A stretch of 64,000 bases of DNA from Sciurus carolinensis. Lineage: Eukaryota > Chordata > Mammalia > Rodentia > Sciuridae. The notes below the pieces were generated by a model. It did not search any database. It was not told where the DNA came from and saw only the letters and a list, made by a program, of their open reading frames with translations. The translations under genes and the position numbers were made by a program. Below are positions 22,330 to 34,400 of this stretch, in pieces; position 1 is the stretch's first letter; each line of letters begins with the position of its first letter. Location of the stretch: the NCBI RefSeq assembly GCF_902686445.1, contig NC_062213.1, positions 138,592,491 to 138,656,490 of the forward strand, given 5' to 3'.

Positions 22330-22555
22330 CATTCACTGAGGCAGAAAGATCTGGGTCTGAACTCCTTCCCTTGTTAGTTGTACCACTTTGGTAAGTCATT
22401 CAATCCCTTAGTCCACATTTGCTTATATGTAAAATGAAGATAATAATATTACCTAGTTCATGGTATTGTGATCAGTAAGCTATATAATGTATGTGCAGTG
22501 ATTAATATTGTCCGACATGCAGTAAGTACTCAATAAATGTTAACTATACATATAT
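22330..22555 (+). mobile_element. MIR SINE
   Basis: A good MIR: CTTGTTAGTTGTACCACTTTGG, ATGTAAAATGAAGATAATAATATTACC, GACATGCAGTAAGTACTCAATAAATGTTAAC. It covers the core and 3' half with only moderate divergence. Confidence 0.88.
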
Positions 22556-22660
22556 ATTTTGAGACAGGGTTTCACTGTGTTTCATAGACTGGTTTCAAAC
22601 TCCTGGGCTGAAGAGATGCTCCTGCTTCAGGCTCCCAAGTAGCTGGGATTTCATGTACAT
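22556..22660 (-). mobile_element. 7SL-derived monomer (FLAM/PB1-like)
   Basis: GAGACAGGGTTTCACTGTG, ACTGGTTTCAAACTCCTGGGCTGA, CTCCCAAGTAGCTGGGATT. It lacks an ID partner and is closer to the ancestral Alu/FLAM-type monomer than to the window's B1-dID consensus, which reads CTTTGAACTTG at the equivalent position. Confidence 0.75.
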
Positions 22661-22680
22661 ATCAATATAGTCATGAATTT

Positions 22681-22811
22681 TAAAAAAATATTTTTTAGAT
22701 GCTGATAGGCCTTAATTTTATTCATTTATTTATATGTGGTGCTGAGAAGGGAATCCAGTGCCTTACACGTGCTAGGTAAGCACTCTACCACTGGGCCACA
22801 ACCCCAGTCCC
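22681..22811 (-). mobile_element. ID-type SINE with long tail, TSD
   Basis: TTTATTCATTTATTTATATGTGGTGCTGAGAAGG...GCACTCTACCACTGGGCCACA on plus, i.e. a minus-strand tRNA-derived SINE of the ATAAATAAAATA-tailed subtype. Duplication AGTCATGAATTT/AGTCATGCATTT at 22,669-22,680 and 22,812-22,823. Confidence 0.9.
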
Positions 22812-22823
22812 AGTCATGCATTT

Positions 22824-23329
22824 TTTGAAGTTCAGGGAATGAAAATTTAAGTTTGACAATATCCTTAATGGTGATGCTCATAGACATACAAATTAATAAC
22901 TATGATGCAATATGACCAATAGTTTAACAGAAGTATCTAGAGGAAAACAAAACAAAACAAAAAGTAATTGTGTAGGGATAATGGGGAATACTGTGGAAGG
23001 TACATGGTTGTTTAGTTAGAGCAGAGAGAGGAGTATACCTCCTCAAGAAGAACACATTGATGAAGGTTATTAAGAGAGAAATCATAGGTAAGAAATACTG
23101 AGAATGGATGCGGGCCTGAAATGATCATTTAATGTTAGTTAAAACCATTGAAGTAGTTTTGTGTGTAATGCAAAAATTCTCATCTATATCCACCATTACA
23201 ATCTTATTCACATTTGCAATTCTTTTTTCTATTCCCTTTGTTTAAAAAATTTGCTTTCCATAAAATGATAAAACAGTAAAAAAGAATTAGTTTTAAATTG
23301 AATGAATAGAAATATAGAGTCTAGAAAAA
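22824..23329. other. No recognised feature
   Basis: AT-rich unique sequence without supported genes or repeats. Confidence 0.4.
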
Positions 23330-23810
23330 GGAAAACGATAGACTTTCTCTATTTTTCATGAAGAATTGAAATATTCTTTGCTTGCAGTGGGTCAGTTCTG
23401 AGCACAATGACCAAGAGAGACAAGACAAACTGTGATGCTTTTCAGACAGTGATGAGGAATTTAAAACATAACCTATGAAAAATATTCGAATGACCCAGAA
23501 ATATAATTAGAGAAGAGTAGACAAAGGGAAAGGAAGAGAACAGCCACAGAAAGTAGAATAATTGGCAATACAAAGTTAAGGGGAAAACAAATTCTGTTAA
23601 ATGCAAGGAAGAATTTCCTAACAAATCAAGCTGTCTCAAATAATATGGGCTGCTTTAGGAAGGAGCAAGTTTCTCACTACTAGAGTTGCTTAAGCAGAAG
23701 TTTGTTGGAAATATCAGATATGATATTGTAGTGTCATATAGGGAACCAGGCCAAATGACATTAAGGTCCCTTCCAAACCTGAGACAGGGTATCCCTTTGA
23801 AACTCCAAGA
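23330..23810 (+). mobile_element. Ancient CR1/L3-like LINE fragment
   Basis: Blocks AGGAAGAATTTCCTAACAAATC, AGCTGTCTCAAATAATATGGGCTGC, GTTGCTTAAGCAGAAG and AAGGTCCCTTCCAAACCTGAG, in that order, are the pattern of very old CR1-clade (L3) LINE 3' ends in mammals. It is highly diverged, and the class assignment is by pattern only. Confidence 0.45.
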
Positions 23811-25115
23811 TAGGTGCCAAGACCTCACTACAGTGTGTACAGAAGTCGGTGAAAGATGTTTAAATGATCATAGATGAGCATGTATAAATAATGTTAATGG
23901 TAGACTACAAAGTAGGAGAATATCAAAACCCCACTGCAACAGTACACTTTTGTTAGTTAAGCTGGAGTTCCATCATTCGGAAATGTTGGTAGCCTACCAA
24001 GAAAGTTTCTTTCTTATTCTCATTATATATCAACAGCAGATTGACTAAATTCTGGATCATGTCTTCTCGTGGTGTCTGGCTGACAGAGAAACCTATACAC
24101 TAGTGGAATTGTGGAATTGTAAAACTGGATGAAGACTCTTAAAACTTCTGCTTATGGTTGGCATTGCCATGTCCACTCCACTTCATCAGCCACAGGGACA
24201 TGTGTGGCTAAGCCTGCAGTCATAGGGACGGATGGATGGCACTGTAAGGGAGAAGCAGCAATTATTTTGACTACTTCAAATCTTATGGTTCTGGTTTGAC
24301 ATTTGACAATTCCACACAGTGAAATAAATGACTTCTAAGGAGCAAGAAAAACCTTTTTATATAACACTTATTTTGGAAGTGCTTCTTCCTGCCAAAAATC
24401 AGAGTAATCGCAAAAAGAAACCAAATGGCTTTCTTCACTGCAGAAAGAGAAAATAGACCTCCCACTCGTTCAAAGACAGTGTATTTGTAGAGTTGCAGGA
24501 AAAGGGGCATGCCCTTATATTTCATAATGGCCTGTGAAGAGACATAGCAACACAAATATCCATGGCTACTTAAAACGGATGATAAAGACTATGTTTCAAA
24601 AATAAGGTTTTTGGGTAATGACTATAGCATTAGAGGATTCTCTGTAAGTTAGTGACCAGAACTGCTTGGATGATGGGAGATATGACCTTTTTCTGTGTGA
24701 GGGCTGTGCAGCTGGGTGAGGAGTTGGTGGCAATTGGACTGAACAAAAGAGATAAGCAGAGGGTGAATTTCCAAGAGTCTGTCATATCAAATTAAGCATC
24801 TGGACTTAAGTTAATAAAGCTCTCCACTAAGACTAAGCATGGAAGAGGCTGGATCAAATGTCTGTTATTAAAACAAAATCACTTGCATAATTATATCGAG
24901 GATGGATTAGAGGTGGGACAAAATTTGAGGCAAGATGAGGTAACTGTAAATTTGAGAAGTAAAAAGTCCTTGAAGTAGTTCAAGAGCAATGGTAATATAG
25001 AAGTGGGAATCAATGAAAAGTTATTACAGAAAGCAAACAGGTGAGACTTGGTGGCTAACTGAGTAAGAAAGATGAATGAGAAGGGCTCAGTTGATTGCCA
25101 CCTTTTCGGACTAGT
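23811..25115. other. Unique sequence, no gene recognised
   Basis: About 1.3 kb. A minus-strand open frame at 24,283-24,555 (90 codons, hydrophobic) has no homology that I can name and no splice context. Confidence 0.4.
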
Positions 25116-25119
25116 ATAG

Positions 25120-25310
25120 ACAGGGAAGCATAGTGAAATGTCTTAGAAATGCATACCTAAGTTGAAGTCCTACTTCCTATGTTAGTAGCCTTGGATAAGC
25201 ATTTCGCTTTGTTGAGTCTCTGTTTCTTCATCTGTAAAACTGGGTTGGTAATAATACCCCCCATTATATCACTGTTGGGAAAGGTTACATACTGACCCCA
25301 GTGCCAGGTT
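25120..25310 (+). mobile_element. MIR SINE
   Basis: GTTAGTAGCCTTGGATAAGCATTTCGC, TCTGTTTCTTCATCTGTAAAACTGGG, TAATAATACCCCCCATTATATC match the MIR core region. The tail is decayed. Confidence 0.8.
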
Positions 25311-26700
25311 TTAAAGATCATCTAGGGCACTTTAGAGAGTTGGGGAAAACATGAATCAGTGTGCCATTTTACTGTATTGTGTTTCTGGAAGGCGTAGGCC
25401 CCATGGGGAAGAGACTGTGGATGTCTCTGTTTTTTCAAAATGGATTTTCTGAAAAGTGCTTACCCAAGAAGCCAAAGCCTTTCCGCTCTTGTGCACAATT
25501 CAATTCTGGTTTGCCTCACACATGTTTCTGCTGGGCGACTCTTCTCTCCTTATTTCTTTACTAGATATCTTTGAGTTTGGAGGCTTTACATAGTTCCAGA
25601 TTCTCTATACCAAGCACTGAGAAATAGTTTAGCTCTTACACATCTGATGGGGAGGAATGTAGCACATTTGGGGATTAAAGATCAAATGTTTTGTTTAACA
25701 GAAAAGGAAGCTTCACAGAAAAGTGGACACATTTTAAAATTTTGCATCAACTATGACTATAAGCTCCTGGTACTTTAGTGGAGAAATCACAGAATGCTCA
25801 AAATATTCTACTAATATCAACTGAATACGAATTTCCCACCCTACTGTCAGCAGTGAAAATATAGTACCTATTAGTTTTATTAGTTAGTATTATTCTGGAG
25901 AGATGGCCAATTGAAGTGTGGCCAAAAACTATTAAGAGTTCTTGAGGTACATAAAATATCAAAAGGGAAAAGTCAAACTGGAAAAATGTGTTTGTATCCA
26001 TTCACTCTGGATACATAAGATGAGAGAGAAATGTGTGATTGCTATTTGTCTCTCGACAAATGAATTCTTCCCTTCTTTCTTTTAGTAATGGACTTCCTGA
26101 GTTTAAACTCAAGTGAAGACTGCATCTCCCAGTCTACTTTGCAGCTGGTTCTGAACATGGAACCATTCTGCCCAATGAGATGTGAGCATGGGAGTTAAGT
26201 GTTACCTCTAGGACCCATTCTTAAGAAGCAGCTACTTGCCCTTCACTTCTGTGTTTCTTTCCTCATGGGAACTATGCATCTATCAGGTGAACAAAGACAA
26301 CAAAGGTAGGAGAACCACAAGTACCTGAATGATCTTGTGGAACAGACCCACTTACAGCCCACCTACCTCCAGACAGTAACATGGCAGAATACTGATTTCT
26401 AAGTTTTTAGTACTATATTTTTATTTTGGAGTCTTTTCTTCATAGCAAGTTAGCCTAACAGTTGAAATAAAATTCTTGGTATAATGCAAATCAACTGCAA
26501 AACAAAAGAGCAAAAATCTTAAAGACATACAAATGATTAAAATGTTATTAAAGATGGTGTCTAAAAATGTGATTATAATTAAGTTATAATTTTCTGAGTG
26601 CATAAACCATTACACCTCTATAACCTGTCTGTATATTGCTTAAATTTCATACAAACACATTTCACTTTTTGAGGAATACAATAAGTAGGGGATTCTCAAG
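25311..26700. other. Unassigned; old repeat likely at 26,060-26,400
   Basis: The stretch 26,090-26,400 (GCATCTCCCAGTCTACTTTGCAG, CTGCCCAATGAGATGTGAGC) has the look of an old mammalian DNA transposon or LTR that I cannot name. The rest is unique. No coding signal. Confidence 0.35.
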
Positions 26701-26712
26701 TGTTTTTAAAGA

Positions 26713-27642
26713 CACATTCTTTGGATATAAACCAAGAAATGGGATAACTGGGTCAAAAGGTGGGTCCATTCCAAGTTTTCTGAGGAAGCTCTATACTGCT
26801 TTCCAGAGTGGCTGCATCAATTTGCAACTCCATCAGGAATGTATGAGTGTGCCTTTTTCCCCACATCCATGTCAACATCTATTATTGCTTGTGTTCTTGA
26901 TAATAGTCATTCTAATTGGAGTAAGATGAAAACTTTGAGTTTTTTAAATTTGCATTTCTGTCATTACTAGAGATGTTGAACATTTTTTCATCTATTTATT
27001 AATCACCTGTATATCTTCGACCCATTTATTGATTGGGTTCTTTGTGCTTTTGGTGTAAAGTTTTGTAAGTTCTTTATAAATTTTGGAGATTAGTGTTAAA
27101 ATTAGCATATTACAGTAATGCAGCCACATCAATGTTTATAGCAGCTCAATTCACAATAGCTAGATTGTAGAATCAACCTAAATGCCCTTCAACAGATGAA
27201 TGGATAAAGAAACTGTAGTATATATTCATAATGGAATATTATTCAGCCATAAAGAATAATATTATTATGGCATTTGCAGATAAATGTATGGAACTGGAGA
27301 ATATTATGCTAAGTGAAATAAGCCAATCTCAAAAAAACCAAAGGTCAAATGTTTTCCCTGATAAGTGGATGATGATACATAATGGGAGTTGAGGGGTGGG
27401 GGGTAAGAGACGAATGGAGGAACTTTAGATTACATAGAGGGAAATGAGGTGGGAGAGGGGGCGGGGGTATGAAAGATGGTGGAATGAGACAAACTTTATT
27501 ACTTTATATACATGTACAATTATATGAATGGTATGAATCTGCATCATGCACAAACATAGAAACGAAAAATTGTACCCCATTTGTGTATAATGAATCAAAA
27601 TGCAGTCTGTATAAATAAAAAATAAATAAATAAAAATTTTTA
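26713..27642 (+). mobile_element. L1 3' end with 5' inversion (twin priming)
   Basis: 26,713-27,095 is the reverse complement of the L1 ORF2 3' region (TTTGGATATAAACCAAGAAATGGG, GAGTGGCTGCATCAATTTGCA, CATCTATTTATTAATCACC). 27,096-27,642 is the forward continuation (TTAAAATTAGCATATTACAG, ATTCAGCCATAAAGAATAAT, 3' UTR, A-rich tail). The uninverted L1 at 52,978-53,885 has the same sequence in one orientation, and the two halves here meet at the same L1 position (just before TTAAAATCAGC). Confidence 0.9.
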
Positions 27643-28157
27643 AAAGAATATGTTCTTTGGGAATGTTGTGGCTTTCTCTGGCTTCAGAACACAGATAGTC
27701 TTGTTATGAACTCAAGTGGGGCTATTTAGCTGTCGGGCAAGCCAGGGAGTCTGCTCCCATACTATGTATCCTGGATGTGTAGGATGCGTAGGAAAGGCTT
27801 CAAATTTTACCGAGGTAGTGACGATCACAGTGCTGAAGAAATAGGGAAAATATGCAAAACGAGAGAGAGAAAAACTTTCTATTTACAAAGAAAGTAGTGA
27901 TTCTTTTTGTTGACTTATTACTAACAATCCCAACAAGCATCTGCTCCTTTCTGTACCATCTGATGCTTAGATACACCTCAAAACTCAATGTTTTTCTGCT
28001 ATTTTTTAATTTAATAATTTCTGTATGTGTACATATTATATTAGATTCCCTGAGTTTCTACTGCCCAGATATTTTTTCTGCATGATTTTAAAACCACTGA
28101 ATTTATATTTCTACAAATGAAAAGGTGTCAGGTAAGATAAATAATAGATGGACTTCA
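27643..28157. other. No recognised feature
   Basis: Unique AT-rich sequence. Overlapping short open frames on both strands are not supported as genes. Confidence 0.4.
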
Positions 28158-28285
28158 TAGAAGTCAGGGCTCTGATGCCAACTCTACCATTCCTAACTAT
28201 GTGACTTTGGCCTACTTATGTAATTGATTTGTGTTCTAACTATAAAATGAGAGAATTGAACCAGATAATTTCCTAATGACTATAT
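28158..28285 (+). mobile_element. MIR SINE fragment
   Basis: GTCAGGGCTCTGATGCCAACTCTACC, ATGTGACTTTGGCC, ACTATAAAATGAGAGAATTGAACC resemble the MIR tRNA-core junction. Confidence 0.7.
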
Positions 28286-28381
28286 TCTATAACTCGACAA
28301 ATGTATGTATTACAAGATATTTGATCCATAGGGAGTCAAATTCTTTGTTTTAGCATATTCAATGCATGAGGAATACATATT

Positions 28382-28513
28382 TAAAAATATTTTTAGCCAT
28401 AGATGGACACAATACCTTTATTTTATTTATTTTTATGTGGTGCTGAGGATTGAACCCAGTGCCTTTATAAGTGCTAGACAAGTGCTCCACCATTAAATTA
28501 CTACCCCAGCCTA
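28382..28513 (-). mobile_element. ID-type SINE with long tail
   Basis: AGCCATAGATGGACACAATACC then TTTATTTATTTTTATGTGGTGCTGAGGATTGAACCCAGTGCC on plus. This is the same tailed ID subtype as at 22,681 and 60,582, minus strand. Confidence 0.9.
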
Positions 28514-28619
28514 GGAAGGAACATTTTTAAAGGTAGACTTTTTTCCATAAAGTGTATGCATTGCATATTTTCATGTGAAAATTCCAAACTTAGAAGATTT
28601 CAAAAATACTCAAAAAACT

Positions 28620-28800
28620 TACATTGGGTGACCACTAAGTTCTAGACCAGATAGTGGGGAGCAAGGCAGACAAGATCTTGTCCTCTATGCAGCTCAGGGA
28701 AGGTAAATATCAAAAAAGTAGTTTACCTGTGTATTCTGAGGAAGATGTACAGGAGGCTTTGGCAGTATTAGAGAACTGAGCACAGCATGAATAGGATGAG
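28620..28800. mobile_element. L2-like fragment
   Basis: AGTTCTAGACCAGATAGTGGGGAGCAAGGCAGACAAGATCTTGTCCTC resembles the L2 3' region (CTGGGGATACAGCAGTGAACAA...GCCCTC). It is heavily diverged. Confidence 0.5.
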
Positions 28801-28849
28801 GTAAATTTTGAGTTTAACTTTTAGAAAATAAATGACTATTTCTTTTGTA

Positions 28850-29035
28850 CAGAAGTAGAGTTAGAGGTCAGTCTTAGCTATGGCATAGACTGTGTCATTT
28901 TGGAAAACTTCTCTAAACCAGATTTATTTTCTGTGAAATGGGGGAAGATAATAGCACTTACCTCATAAGATTTTCAGGAGGGTTGGGTGGGATAGATAAT
29001 TATTTCTTGCAAGATAATTATTTCTATAAATGAAT
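28850..29035 (+). mobile_element. MIR SINE
   Basis: GACTGTGTCATTTTGGAAAAC, TTTATTTTCTGTGAAATGGGGGAAGATAATAGCACTTACCTCATAAG is a good MIR core. Confidence 0.8.
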
Positions 29036-29568
29036 AGTGTCATGTGTCTTTGGATCTAGTCAAGCGTTGCTTAACCTCCCAGCTACAATTGATGAATTTG
29101 CTCTGATTTGCAGCAGGGATTTTTAAATTTGCAACTAAACGAGCAATCTGTGGTTTAACCAAGGCAGAACTTCATAGAACTTTCCTAGCTTCTTTCTCTT
29201 GTGTCATAAACAACCTCCCCACTGCCAACCAGATGGGAGGTGTAAAGGGGAAGTAGGAAAAGAGCAAAGAATGAGCAAGAACTATTCTTTTAGGGAATTG
29301 CAACCTAAGTGCCAGACTATACTATGACAGACTTGAATCTGTCACCACTCAAATGCCATTCTAGCAGAATGTGGATTTGATCAACATGCATTGTATATAA
29401 CATATAAACCTTATAAGTCATGATATGTTTAATTCCAGAAAAATATTAACTGGTTAAGCATGACACACTTAAAAAGGAATGAGAAAAACAATTCCATGAG
29501 GGGCAAGAGAAACTTGTTTGGCCAACCTACAACCAACAACTAGATATAAAGAGGAATGTTGTATTAGT
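29036..29568. other. No recognised feature
   Basis: Unique sequence. No open frame or repeat is supported. Confidence 0.4.
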
Positions 29569-29945
29569 CTGTTTGTAATTACTATAGCAAAATACTTGAG
29601 TCTGAATACTTATAAAGAAAAGAGGTTTATTTAGCTCACAGTTCTAGATATTCGAGCGCAGGTTACCTGCATTGACTGAGCTCTGGTGAGGACCACAATG
29701 ACAAGAGCATATGTGGGAGGGGGTGATGATGAGGACAGAAAGGAAACCAGAGAATACCTCAGAGATCAGAATTACTCCTGCCCTTATGATAACTAACTCA
29801 GGGTCTTACAAGAACTATCTTAATCCCTTCTGAGGAGAGCATCTCCAATGACCTAATGACTTGGCACTAGGTCTCATCTCTTAGAAGAGATCCTAACATC
29901 ACCCAAAACTGCCACACTGAGGGCCAAGCTTTCAGCACGTGAACC
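29569..29945 (-). mobile_element. MaLR (MST/THE1-like) LTR, solo
   Basis: GTATTAGTCTGTTTGTAATTACTATAGCAAAATAC, AAGAAAAGAGGTTTATTTAGC, ACTAGGTCTCATCTCTTAGAAG, ACATCACCCAAAACTGCC: the reverse complement of an MST/THE1-type LTR. No internal region is attached. Confidence 0.85.
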
Positions 29946-31981
29946 TCTGGAGGACAATCTCAGTTCCTCCTACGTCATCACACTCTCCCAGATACTCCCA
30001 TGCCTATGCAGGCTCTCATGTTCCAATTTGTAAGACCCTGAGCTGTATGCGGCCATGTTTCTATCCTCCTTCATGGTGTTCTTGCTACCTGGACAACCTC
30101 ATCTTGCTTACTCTTAATCAGGCTCCATTGCCTGAAACTTTGTCTTTAAGCCTTGGCTCATTCAAGAAAAAATAAAATACGATAATAGGTAGAATATGAT
30201 ATGATATGATAATATACTTACATAGCAGAATATGAGCAAGCTTGGGAAGAGATATGATTTATCAAAAATAGTCTTAATGTCCAAAATGACAAACTAGTTG
30301 AGGCTACCATAGTACTGTCCAGAATCTGAACTGATTAGAGGTTGATGAAAATTATCATTCTATACACCAACCTCTTTATCAGAAAAGGAAATAGGTAATT
30401 GGAATTTAAGTTCAATCTTTCAGATTCCTTACGTAGCATCCTCCTCACAGAAAACATGTGACAGAGAACTTTTAAACATAAAATCATAAAAAGTTTAGTT
30501 TATTATTAAAAGTGATAATAAAATAAAAACTAATGTAGTGTTGAATGTAATCCTGCTTTTCTACTAGAAACCAGAAAGAATAATAGCATGCATTCCTTGG
30601 TTAGTCTTTTCTTGAACATGTAAATAATATTGACATTGATTTTTATTATTAATATCGATATTTATGATCTATCACTTTATAGCTTTTAACTAAAACCTTT
30701 CTGGAAACCAGCACAATTTAATGATTCTGTTTCCTCACAGAATGGTCTCCTAAGAACCCTCAGGGTATACCACATGCTTCTCATGGAAGACACAGGCAGA
30801 ACCCTGGAAGGATGTACCAGATTGGTCCTCAGACATGGCAGTAAAATCATCTGAGGTACTCATGTATCTTCTCTCATTATCTTGGGGCAAAGTGATGATG
30901 CCAGAATGTAAATAAATGAAAGAATTGCCTGCAGACCCTGTCATCTAAAAAAAATCCATTCATAAAAAACAAACCTCCAGGCTGCCTCTAATTTCATGTT
31001 ACAATAGATGAGCAAAGGGCAAAAGCTTTTTGTATGCCTTTACCTGAAGAAAAATACCATTAATCTCCAAATTAAAGACTTCAATAAAATCATGTCGAGG
31101 GAGCAATTCAATAAACCTCAACTTGCATTAATTTGGGATATACATAGGAGAGGTAAAAATAAAGTGGCTGTTCAGAATTGTCAGACAACTGAAAAGTGCA
31201 GCAGAACTGGAGCAAGATCTGAATCATTTCGAAGATGAATAAAAAATTGGTCAGAGACAAAGGGAAGAACAATAAAAAACTTCTTCCAAAATCTTGTATC
31301 TTGGGGTTTTTAGTTATGCTACATGGTAAAGATGTAAAGTTTTATTCTCCCAGTTAACTCTTCCTGTAGCAACGAACCAGAGGTGACAATGTATCACTTA
31401 TTGCCCAAAATAAGAAACTAGTTAGATGTTAAGAAAAACTATAATTAGAAATTTTCGCCTTTTCTGAAATGGGTTTTTTTTTAAAAAGGGTTATTGTAAT
31501 TGTACCAGGAGATGAAATGCATATTTTAATCAAGCACCTAGTATTTGTTTTAATCAGGTATGGTAAGACATGTTGACACAGAAACAGTTGTCATGAAAGA
31601 AGTTGGTACTCACAGACCCCCTAGAAACAGAAGAAATGACTCAGGAAATAGGGACTCTCTAGTTGCTTGATTCTTGGACCTGAGGAGATTAGGATAGGTG
31701 AATTGTGGCCTAGGATGCAAGAGTTTGATAAAGGAGGTAGACGGGAATATGAGCTCTGCGTTGGTTGGTTTAGATCTGGAAGACATTAGCAGGTAAAATA
31801 CCTGCTGTGTAGAAAATTAACTAACCCCAGGAAAGGGTTCCTTCAGGGGTTGGCAAGGTTCAAAATAGCAAAGCATGAAAAACAAACAGACAAACAAAAA
31901 ACCTAGAAAACATGGTTATAACATAGAGATATAATAACTGAATTCATGGGAAAATGTAGCCAAAACTCACAATGAAAACAT
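29946..31981. other. Largely unique sequence, no gene recognised
   Basis: About 2 kb. Short open frames (29,939-30,175 plus; 30,750-30,944 minus; 31,008-31,238 plus) show no family resemblance. A TGATATGATA run lies near 30,197-30,210. Confidence 0.4.
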
Positions 31982-31991
31982 ACAAAACTTT

Positions 31992-32241
31992 AGCCAGGTA
32001 CACACCTGTAATCCCAGTGGTCAGGAGGCTGAGGCATGAGGATTGTGCGTTCAAAGCCAGCCTCAGCAATTTAGCAAGGCCCTAAGTAACTTGGCAAGTC
32101 TCTGTCTCTAAATAAAAAATATTTAAAAAGGCTGGGGATGTGGCTCAGTGGTTACATGCCTTTAAGTTCAATCGCTGGTAACAAAACAAAACAACAAAAC
32201 AAAACAAAACAAAACAAAACAAAACAAAATAAAACAAAAAA
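31992..32241 (+). mobile_element. B1-dID SINE with expanded tail, TSD
   Basis: B1 (AGCCAGGTACACACCTGTAATCC), ID (GGCTGGGGATGTGGCTCAG...GTTCAATCGCTGGTAAC), then a tail that has become (AAAAC)n. Duplication ACAAAACTTT at 31,982-31,991 and 32,242-32,251. Confidence 0.93.
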
Positions 32242-32247
32242 ACAAAA
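32181..32247 (+). repeat. (AAAAC)n microsatellite
   Basis: About 12 AAAAC-type units in the poly(A) tail of the SINE, with two interruptions (ACAAC, AAAAT). Likely length-variable between individuals. Confidence 0.9.
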
Positions 32248-32529
32248 CTTTGGAAAACACTGAAGTATTCATCAGTATCCAGTATGCAGTATGACATCTG
32301 GTTAAAGTCAAATTATTTCAAAGTCCATCACTATGTACCTTTTAAAAAAATACTCCATGAACAGAAAATGACACTTTCTCACACTAAATTATTTCTTACC
32401 CCCCAAAAAAAATTATCTCAAAAAACCTGGTACAAGTGGAAGATTATTATAGATGTTCATTTTTTTTTCAATCTTTAAGGTGATCATTCAAATATGGTCT
32501 ATTTACTGCTTTGAATCCATCTGTATGTT

Positions 32530-32865
32530 TTTTACTCTCAATTTTATTTCTCCAACCCAGGCACCTCTCTGAAATTCCTCATTCATACATCAAACTTTCT
32601 ACTTGATAACTCCATTTGGATGTCTAATAAACATCTTAACATATCTAAAACAGAACTTATTTCTACCCCACTCCTCACAATCTTCTTCAACAGGCTTTAA
32701 TAGCCTGTGCAATTCCATACTTCCAATTAGTCAGGATGAATTGGAAACTTTTTTAACTCCTCTCTTTCTTTCATATTCCACACCCAATCCATCAGCATAC
32801 CCTTCTAGATGTGTCCTGTGGAGTATTACCCAATCCATTTATGCTATTGCAAATTTGGGCTCCCA
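32530..32865 (+). mobile_element. Ancient LINE-like repeat
   Basis: CACCTCTCTGAAATTCCTCA, TAACTCCATTTGGATGTCTAATA, AACATATCTAAAACAGAACTT, TTTAACTCCTCTCTTTCTTTC, CCAATCCATCAGCATACCC: the block order of an old mammal-wide repeat, probably L2 clade. The open frame at 32,603-32,926 is a by-product of it. Confidence 0.55.
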
Positions 32866-32885
32866 GTGTTTTGTTTTAAATTTCA

Positions 32886-32987
32886 GGGTCTGGGGAGATA
32901 GCTCAGCTGGTAGAGTGCTTGCCTAGCAAGCGCAAGGCCCTGGGTTCAATCCCTAGCACCACCAAAAAAACAAACAAACAAAAAAAA
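32886..32987 (+). mobile_element. ID SINE, well-preserved, TSD
   Basis: GGTCTGGGGAGATAGCTCAG, GGTAGAGTGCTTGCC, TAGCAAGCGC, GGGTTCAATCCC, AGCACCACC, then A-rich AAACAAACAAAC. The A-box, B-box and AGC anticodon position of a tRNA-Ala-like ancestor are visible. Perfect duplication TTAAATTTCA at 32,876-32,885 and 32,988-32,997, so it is a recent insertion. Confidence 0.95.
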
Positions 32988-32997
32988 TTAAATTTCA

Positions 32998-34400
32998 AAT
33001 GATTAAATGTTGTTTTACTCAGGCTTGATAGTTTGTTTAGCAATATGATTTCCTCAAAAAATGTAGAAGATTCCATCTATTCCTTTGCTAAAATTTATCA
33101 TTGATTATTACCTACCATCAATATTATTTAAATCTGATCTTTTTGCATTTTAATCATAATGATTTTAAAGATCCCATCTGATGGTTTCACTATCTGGGTT
33201 TCCTCTGAATTGGTTCTGTAATTGCTTTATAGCTTCACAGTAGGCTGTTTTTGTTGTTGTTGTTGTTGTTGTTTTTAAATTTCTGTATTTAATATTGGTC
33301 ATGAAGTTATAACAGTAGAGATGAAAGTAAAGAGTATTTATGCTGGGATGTGGGCATACCTCTCCTGTCAGGACTTTAGCCAGGAATTGAATTAGGTTTG
33401 GGTGTTATTTTTGCTTCTTTTGCCTTTAGCAAACAACAGACTTCAAGATTCTTAGCAGTTGGGCTATTACTACTTTGTACTTCTTGGGATAGAAGTCAGA
33501 GTGCTGAAGTTTTCTCTCTTGATTCCTTCTCCTTCCTCCACTTTCAGTCATCTTGGTACAGCTCTGTAGCAGAGGGAGTCTGTCCCACACTCTGGTCTCA
33601 CCTTCCTCGATGGTAGAAAGGTAGAATGCTGTTTCAGAGAGATTCTCTGAGGTCCTCTTCTGGCCTCATTATTAGTCAGACCCTGTACAGCTGGGCTTTA
33701 AGCGTAATGCTTTCTCAGTATTTCTGCACATTCTCTCAATGGCAATAAAACTATCTTGTATCTGGGGTTGGTTTTGAGCAAAGCATCCTGCTTTTCCTCA
33801 GTGCACACTTCTTGATTAGTAGAAATGTAAGATACAAAACCCAAGAGTGTTTCTTACCTCTCCCTAAGAGGAAGATCGGTTTTGCTTCTACTGTTTCCTC
33901 ATACAGAGAGTCTTTGGCTGTACCTTGTAGGCAAGATTGCTGCACTTTTCAAGTGATTTTAGGCGTTTGCTTCATAGAAGAAAAGGAAACAGAAGCATTT
34001 AAGGTCTTGTGTTGCCAATCATTTCAATCACACTTAATGTTATTGAGGTGACTCTTGAAGATTTATCAGTTAATTTGTGAGCATAAAATGCTTGAGAGTG
34101 AATGAAATCTCTTTTTTCCTGGGATGCCCAATTATCCCATACCCCAAATTTTTATGCCACATGGGACTTAAAATGTTTTAAATATTTTTTTAGCTTTTGT
34201 TGTTGTTGTTATTGACTTTCATGAGGGCCACTAGTTTTACCACATTCTGCTAAAGGCCAAAAGGTTTATGTGCTCTGTCTCTCCTTGAAAGAACTTGTCC
34301 CTCTCTGGAATTCAGATTATTTAGTTGACTTATGATTGCAGATTTCTGAAATACTTAAGGCTGGCTATGCTTTTGTAGATTATCTAGCTTTTTTCTTGTT
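32998..34400 (-). mobile_element. Possible L1M 5' region
   Basis: Texture and some blocks (GGTTTCACTATCTGGG, CTGTACAGCTGGGCTTT) suggest the reverse complement of the 5' part of an old L1. I cannot fix its ends. A (TTG)n run is at 33,250-33,272. Open frames at 33,398 and 33,812 are unsupported. Confidence 0.3.

Noticed and set aside
32170..32247. Regularly spaced short repeats checked as a CRISPR-like array
   Set aside because: A simple (AAAAC)n SINE tail with no spacers, in a mammalian genome.
32886..32960. tRNA-Ala-like sequence with A-box, B-box and AGC at the anticodon position
   Set aside because: It is an ID SINE: A-rich tail, target-site duplication and mismatched stems. It would at most score as a tRNA pseudogene.
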